Part shown: positions 7,559 through 9,617 of the stretch, piece after piece
Layout: every line of letters begins with the position of its first letter
How positions within the stretch are numbered: position 1 is the stretch's first letter
NCBI GenBank assembly: GCA_035315685.1
Contig: DATFXR010000593.1
Location: forward strand, 1-9,617
From: QHWK01 sp035315685
Lineage (GTDB): Bacteria; Acidobacteriota; Vicinamibacteria; Vicinamibacterales; CAVVIG01
Reading direction: 5' to 3'
Length of the DNA stretch: 9,617 nt
Translations under genes and position numbers: made by a program
The notes under the pieces: generated by a model
Databases searched by the model: none
Seen by the model: the letters and a program-made list of their open reading frames with translations, nothing else
What the model was told of the DNA's origin: nothing

Positions 7559-7759
7559 GACAGGCGGAAAGGCAGAAAGGCGGGAAGGCGGAAAGGAAGG
7601 GCACGAAGGCCGAAGGCTGAATGGAAGGGCTGAAGGAAGATACGAAAGGTTGGCAGGTCGGAAGGACCTTCCGCCTTTCATTTCTGCCCTCGGGCCCGTC
7701 GTTTCGGCCTTCCCGCCTTCCGGCAGTTCATTTCTGCCTTCCCGCCTTCCCGCCTTGTC
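7559..7759. repeat. Mirrored purine/pyrimidine repeat element of about 8-nt units
   Basis: The left half is purine-rich, with units such as AGGCGGAA, AGGCAGAA and AGGCGGGA. The right half is the pyrimidine-rich counterpart, with units such as GCCTTCCC. The outer ends match (GACAGGCGG against CCGCCTTGTC, one base gap). An internal 10-bp match pairs 7605-7614 (GAAGGCCGAA) with 7703-7712. The centre is a perfect 7-bp inverted repeat, CGGAAGG-A-CCTTCCG (7659-7673). TTCATTTCTGCC occurs twice on the right (7677-7688 and 7727-7738). The element fills most of the 245-bp gap between the receptor stop and the cytochrome gene. It could fold into a long imperfect hairpin and act as a terminator. No gene is supported in it. 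Confidence 0.7.
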
Positions 7760-7766
7760 ATTGCTG

Positions 7767-7772
7767 TACAAT
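7767..7772 (+). promoter_or_regulatory. Candidate -10 box of the cytochrome gene
   Basis: TACAAT lies 19 nt before the ATG at 7792 and just outside the mirrored repeat. No good -35 hexamer is at the right distance: TTGTCA at 7755-7760 is only 6 nt away, and the sequence at -35 is the CCTTCCC-type repeat. The call rests on the -10 match alone. Confidence 0.3.
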
Positions 7773-7791
7773 CGACGTTTTGCGAGGTCAC

Positions 7792-8229
7792 ATGAAGCTT
7801 CGGTTTGCAGCTGTCCTGTTCGTTCCGTTTGCAGCGGTGCTCGTCCTCCAATCGACGATTCACGCCCAGCCGCCGACCAAATCAGTCTGGGACGGTGTCT
7901 ACACGCAGGCGCAAGCCGATCGCGGGAAGGGGCTCTACTCGGAGCAGTGCGCCTCATGCCACGGCAGCGAGCTCACCGGCGGCGAGATGGCGCCTCCGCT
8001 GTCGGGCGGTGAGTTCATGGCCGGGTGGGACGGCCTCACCGTCGGCGATCTCTTCGAACGGATCCGGATCTCGATGCCGCAGAACGCGCCTGGCTCGCTC
8101 TCGGGCCAGCAGAACGCCGATATCCTCGCGTTCGTGTTCAACGCGAACAAGTTCCCCGCCGGCGACGCGGAGCTGCCGAAGGAAGCGGGGATTCTCAAGA
8201 CGATCAAGTTCGAAGTGAAGAAGCCCTGA
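7792..8229 (+). CDS. Exported class I c-type cytochrome, single haem
   Basis: The product has 145 residues. A signal peptide (MKLRFAAVLFVPFAAVLVLQ, then STIHA) precedes the mature start near Gln26. The haem-attachment motif CASCH spans residues 53-57, supplying the two thioether cysteines and His57 as axial ligand. Met95 in the sequence ISMPQNAP is the likely second axial ligand, and the rest is a small helical fold. The protein should carry electrons in the periplasm. The ATG at 7792 is chosen because the signal peptide begins there and GAGG (7784-7787) lies 4 nt upstream. The frame is open back to 7621, but that part translates the repeat element. Cytochromes of this size often serve as acceptors for PQQ dehydrogenases. 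The dehydrogenase in this window is about 6 kb away, so a link is only possible. A strong terminator follows the gene. Confidence 0.92.
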   Translation: MKLRFAAVLFVPFAAVLVLQSTIHAQPPTKSVWDGVYTQAQADRGKGLYSEQCASCHGSELTGGEMAPPLSGGEFMAGWDGLTVGDLFERIRISMPQNAPGSLSGQQNADILAFVFNANKFPAGDAELPKEAGILKTIKFEVKKP

Positions 8230-8243
8230 CCCGCGTCGATGGC

Positions 8244-8276
8244 GGCGGGCGGAGCGCCCGTCCTACATCGATGTAG
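8244..8276. repeat. Composite palindromic repeat downstream of the cytochrome gene
   Basis: Two symmetric units lie directly side by side. The first is a hairpin at 8244-8262 with core CGGGCG-GAG-CGCCCG. The second is the perfect 14-bp palindrome CTACATCGATGTAG at 8263-8276. The arrangement resembles REP-type intergenic elements, which is inferred from form only. It lies 14 nt after the cytochrome stop and ahead of the intrinsic terminator. Confidence 0.45.
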
Positions 8277-8291
8277 CTATTCGCGATCTTG

Positions 8292-8322
8292 GAGCGGCGC
8301 CGCGCGGCGCCGCTCTTTTTTT
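8292..8322 (+). terminator. Rho-independent terminator of the cytochrome gene
   Basis: GAGCGGCGCCGC (8292-8303) is followed at once by its exact complement GCGGCGCCGCTC (8304-8315) and then seven T (8316-8322). In RNA the central bases would form the loop. A second run of seven T is at 8326-8332. It separates the cytochrome gene from the second receptor gene, which therefore needs its own promoter. Confidence 0.9.
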
Positions 8323-8330
8323 ATGTTTTT

Positions 8331-8361
8331 TTGTATCGGCGCCCGCCGCGCGTTTTAGAAT
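8331..8361 (+). promoter_or_regulatory. Candidate promoter of the second Oar-like receptor gene
   Basis: TAGAAT (8356-8361) matches the -10 hexamer proposed for the first receptor gene. The best -35 candidate is TTGTAT (8331-8336), with a 19-nt spacer, which is longer than ideal. It lies after the terminator and 53 nt before the ATG. Confidence 0.4.
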
Positions 8362-8403
8362 CCAGCCTTCACACACCAACCGACTCGGTCCACTCGTTTA
8401 CGC

Positions 8404-8408
8404 GGAGG
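8404..8408 (+). promoter_or_regulatory. Shine-Dalgarno site of the second receptor gene
   Basis: GGAGG, part of a longer GGAGGGGG, lies 6 nt before the ATG at 8415. The spacing and sequence closely match the first receptor gene and fix the start of this one. Confidence 0.8.
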
Positions 8409-8414
8409 GGGATC

Positions 8415-9617
8415 ATGAGGCTTCCGGCTGCGGTCGTGCTTGCGGCGTTGGTCGTCGTGTGTCTTGCCGGTGAGGTGCTGGGGCAGGGATTCCAGGGCGG
8501 CCTCCGCGGCGCGATCAAGGACTCCGGCGGCGTCGTGCCGGGCGTCGAGGTGACGCTCACGAACGAGCAGACCAACATCAAGCGGTCTGTCGTCACCAAC
8601 GAACGCGGCGAGTATGCGTTCGCGAACGTGGATCCGGGCACCTACGCGGTGAAGGCGACGATCCAGGGCTACAAGACGATCGATCGCGCCGGCATCCGGA
8701 TTGGCACGCAGACCTTCCTGGTGCTTGACCTCACGCTCGAAGTCGGCGCCATCGAGGAGAACGTCACCGTCACCGGCGAGTCACCGCTGATCGAAACCGC
8801 GAATGCGTCGACCGGCACCGTGCTCGACTCGGCGGCGCTCGAGACGCTGCCGAGCTCCGGCCGCGCCGCGTTCCTCGTCGGCACCACCGTGCCGACGGTG
8901 ATCCCCTCGGGCGACGCGCAGTTCAATCGGCAGCAGGATCAGACCAACGCGTCGCTGCTGTCGCTCGGCGGCGGCACGCGCCGCGGCAACAACTACACGC
9001 TCGACGGCGTGCCGATCACCGACATCACCAACCGCGCCGTCGCGAACCCGACGATCGAAGCGCTCGACGACGTGAAGGTGCAGGTGCACACCTACGACGC
9101 CGAGATGGGCCGGACCGGCGGCGGCGTGTTCAACACCACGCTGCGATCGGGATCGAATGTCCTGCGCGGCTCGGCGTTCTTCCAGACGCGGCCGGTGTGG
9201 GGCGCGGCCAACAACTACTTCGGGCAGAAGGCTTATGAGAACTGCTCGGCGAGCGACAGTTCGTGCCTGTCGAAGAACGCGAAGCCCGATCAGGTCTACT
9301 ACCTGGGCGGCGGCGGCATCGGCGGGCCGATCAAGAAGGACAAGACGTTCTTCTGGTTCAGCAGCGAGAACTACCACGACGTTTCGACCCGCAACGGATC
9401 GCTGCTGCTCCCGACCGCCGCTGAGCGGAGCGGCGACTTCTCGGCGACCACCTCCGGCACGACGCCGATCCGGATCTACGATCCGCTGACGCACGTGCAG
9501 TTCCCGAACAACATCATCCCGGCAAACCGCATCAACCCGGTCGCCGCCGCGATGCTGAAATACCTGCCGACGCCGCAGACCAACATCGACAACGGGTCGG
9601 CGAACTACAACGCAACG
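8415..9617 (+). CDS. Second Oar-like TonB-dependent receptor, 3' end outside window
   Basis: The frame is open from ATG 8415 to the last base with no stop, giving 401 codons. A signal peptide spans about residues 1-23 (MRLPAAVVLAALVVVCLAGE, then VLG before QG). A carboxypeptidase-regulatory-like domain follows at about 27-109 (GGLRGAIKDSGGVVPGVEVT, then NERGEYAFANVDPGTYAVK). The TonB-box-like ENVTVTGESPLIE leads into the plug domain at about 128-250, and the first barrel strands follow (FFQTRPVWG, KTFFWFSSENY). It aligns along its whole length with the receptor at 3917-7546, sharing long exact blocks such as VQVHTYDAEMGRTGGGVFN and FNRQQDQ. The two are tandem paralogues. Differences concentrate in later loops: this copy has an extra cysteine pair (277 and 284). 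The ligand is unknown. The remaining 700-800 residues of the barrel should lie downstream. Confidence 0.93.
   Translation, partial: MRLPAAVVLAALVVVCLAGEVLGQGFQGGLRGAIKDSGGVVPGVEVTLTNEQTNIKRSVVTNERGEYAFANVDPGTYAVKATIQGYKTIDRAGIRIGTQTFLVLDLTLEVGAIEENVTVTGESPLIETANASTGTVLDSAALETLPSSGRAAFLVGTTVPTVIPSGDAQFNRQQDQTNASLLSLGGGTRRGNNYTLDGVPITDITNRAVANPTIEALDDVKVQVHTYDAEMGRTGGGVFNTTLRSGSNVLRGSAFFQTRPVWGAANNYFGQKAYENCSASDSSCLSKNAKPDQVYYLGGGGIGGPIKKDKTFFWFSSENYHDVSTRNGSLLLPTAAERSGDFSATTSGTTPIRIYDPLTHVQFPNNIIPANRINPVAAAMLKYLPTPQTNIDNGSANYNAT

Noticed and set aside
7559..7759. CRISPR array
   Set aside because: The units are only about 8 nt, degenerate, without spacers of constant length, and are mirrored rather than direct along the whole span.
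7621..7791. Upstream in-frame start for the cytochrome
   Set aside because: The 57 extra codons translate the repeat element, and the signal peptide begins at the ATG on 7792.
2..8229. Single operon or dedicated pathway linking the dehydrogenase and the cytochrome
   Set aside because: They are about 6 kb apart, with an opposing gene, a receptor gene and two repeat elements between them, so the sequence shows no operon.

Overview
The window is high-GC bacterial DNA carrying five protein genes. Two encode outer-membrane receptors of the Oar-like type: a TonB-dependent barrel with an N-terminal carboxypeptidase-regulatory-like domain. One encodes a PQQ-dependent quinoprotein dehydrogenase with a Gly/Ala-rich insert, one a small exported cytochrome c, and one a large exported alpha-helical TPR protein. 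Together these point to Acidobacteriota, most likely a Vicinamibacteria-like lineage. That placement is an inference from gene content; no rRNA or other marker gene is present.

Layout from left to right. Positions 2-1804 (+) hold the 3' part of a quinoprotein dehydrogenase gene. Positions 1805-1930 are a short convergent spacer almost filled by a large inverted repeat built of degenerate 7-nt units. Positions 1931-3724 (-) encode a TPR protein with a signal peptide, a C-terminal membrane helix and a basic KAAP-type tail. Positions 3725-3916 are a divergent spacer with a candidate promoter, a 14-bp palindrome and a leader that can form alternative hairpins. Positions 3917-7546 (+) encode a complete Oar-like receptor of 1209 residues. 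Positions 7547-7791 are a spacer dominated by a second large mirrored repeat, this time of about 8-nt purine-rich units. Positions 7792-8229 (+) encode a class I cytochrome c. Positions 8230-8414 hold a composite palindrome, a strong intrinsic terminator and a candidate promoter. Positions 8415-9617 (+) hold the first 401 codons of a second Oar-like receptor, a close paralogue of the first, which runs off the window.

Functionally the set fits a cell envelope that imports substrates through TonB-dependent receptors, oxidises sugars or alcohols in the periplasm with a PQQ enzyme, and passes electrons to c-type cytochromes. A direct partnership between the dehydrogenase and this cytochrome is only a guess, because they lie about 6 kb apart with a convergent gene between them. 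No tRNA, rRNA, CRISPR array, transposase or phage gene was seen. The least explained features are the two mirrored short-tandem-repeat elements in the spacers and the membrane-anchored TPR protein with its repeated basic tail.
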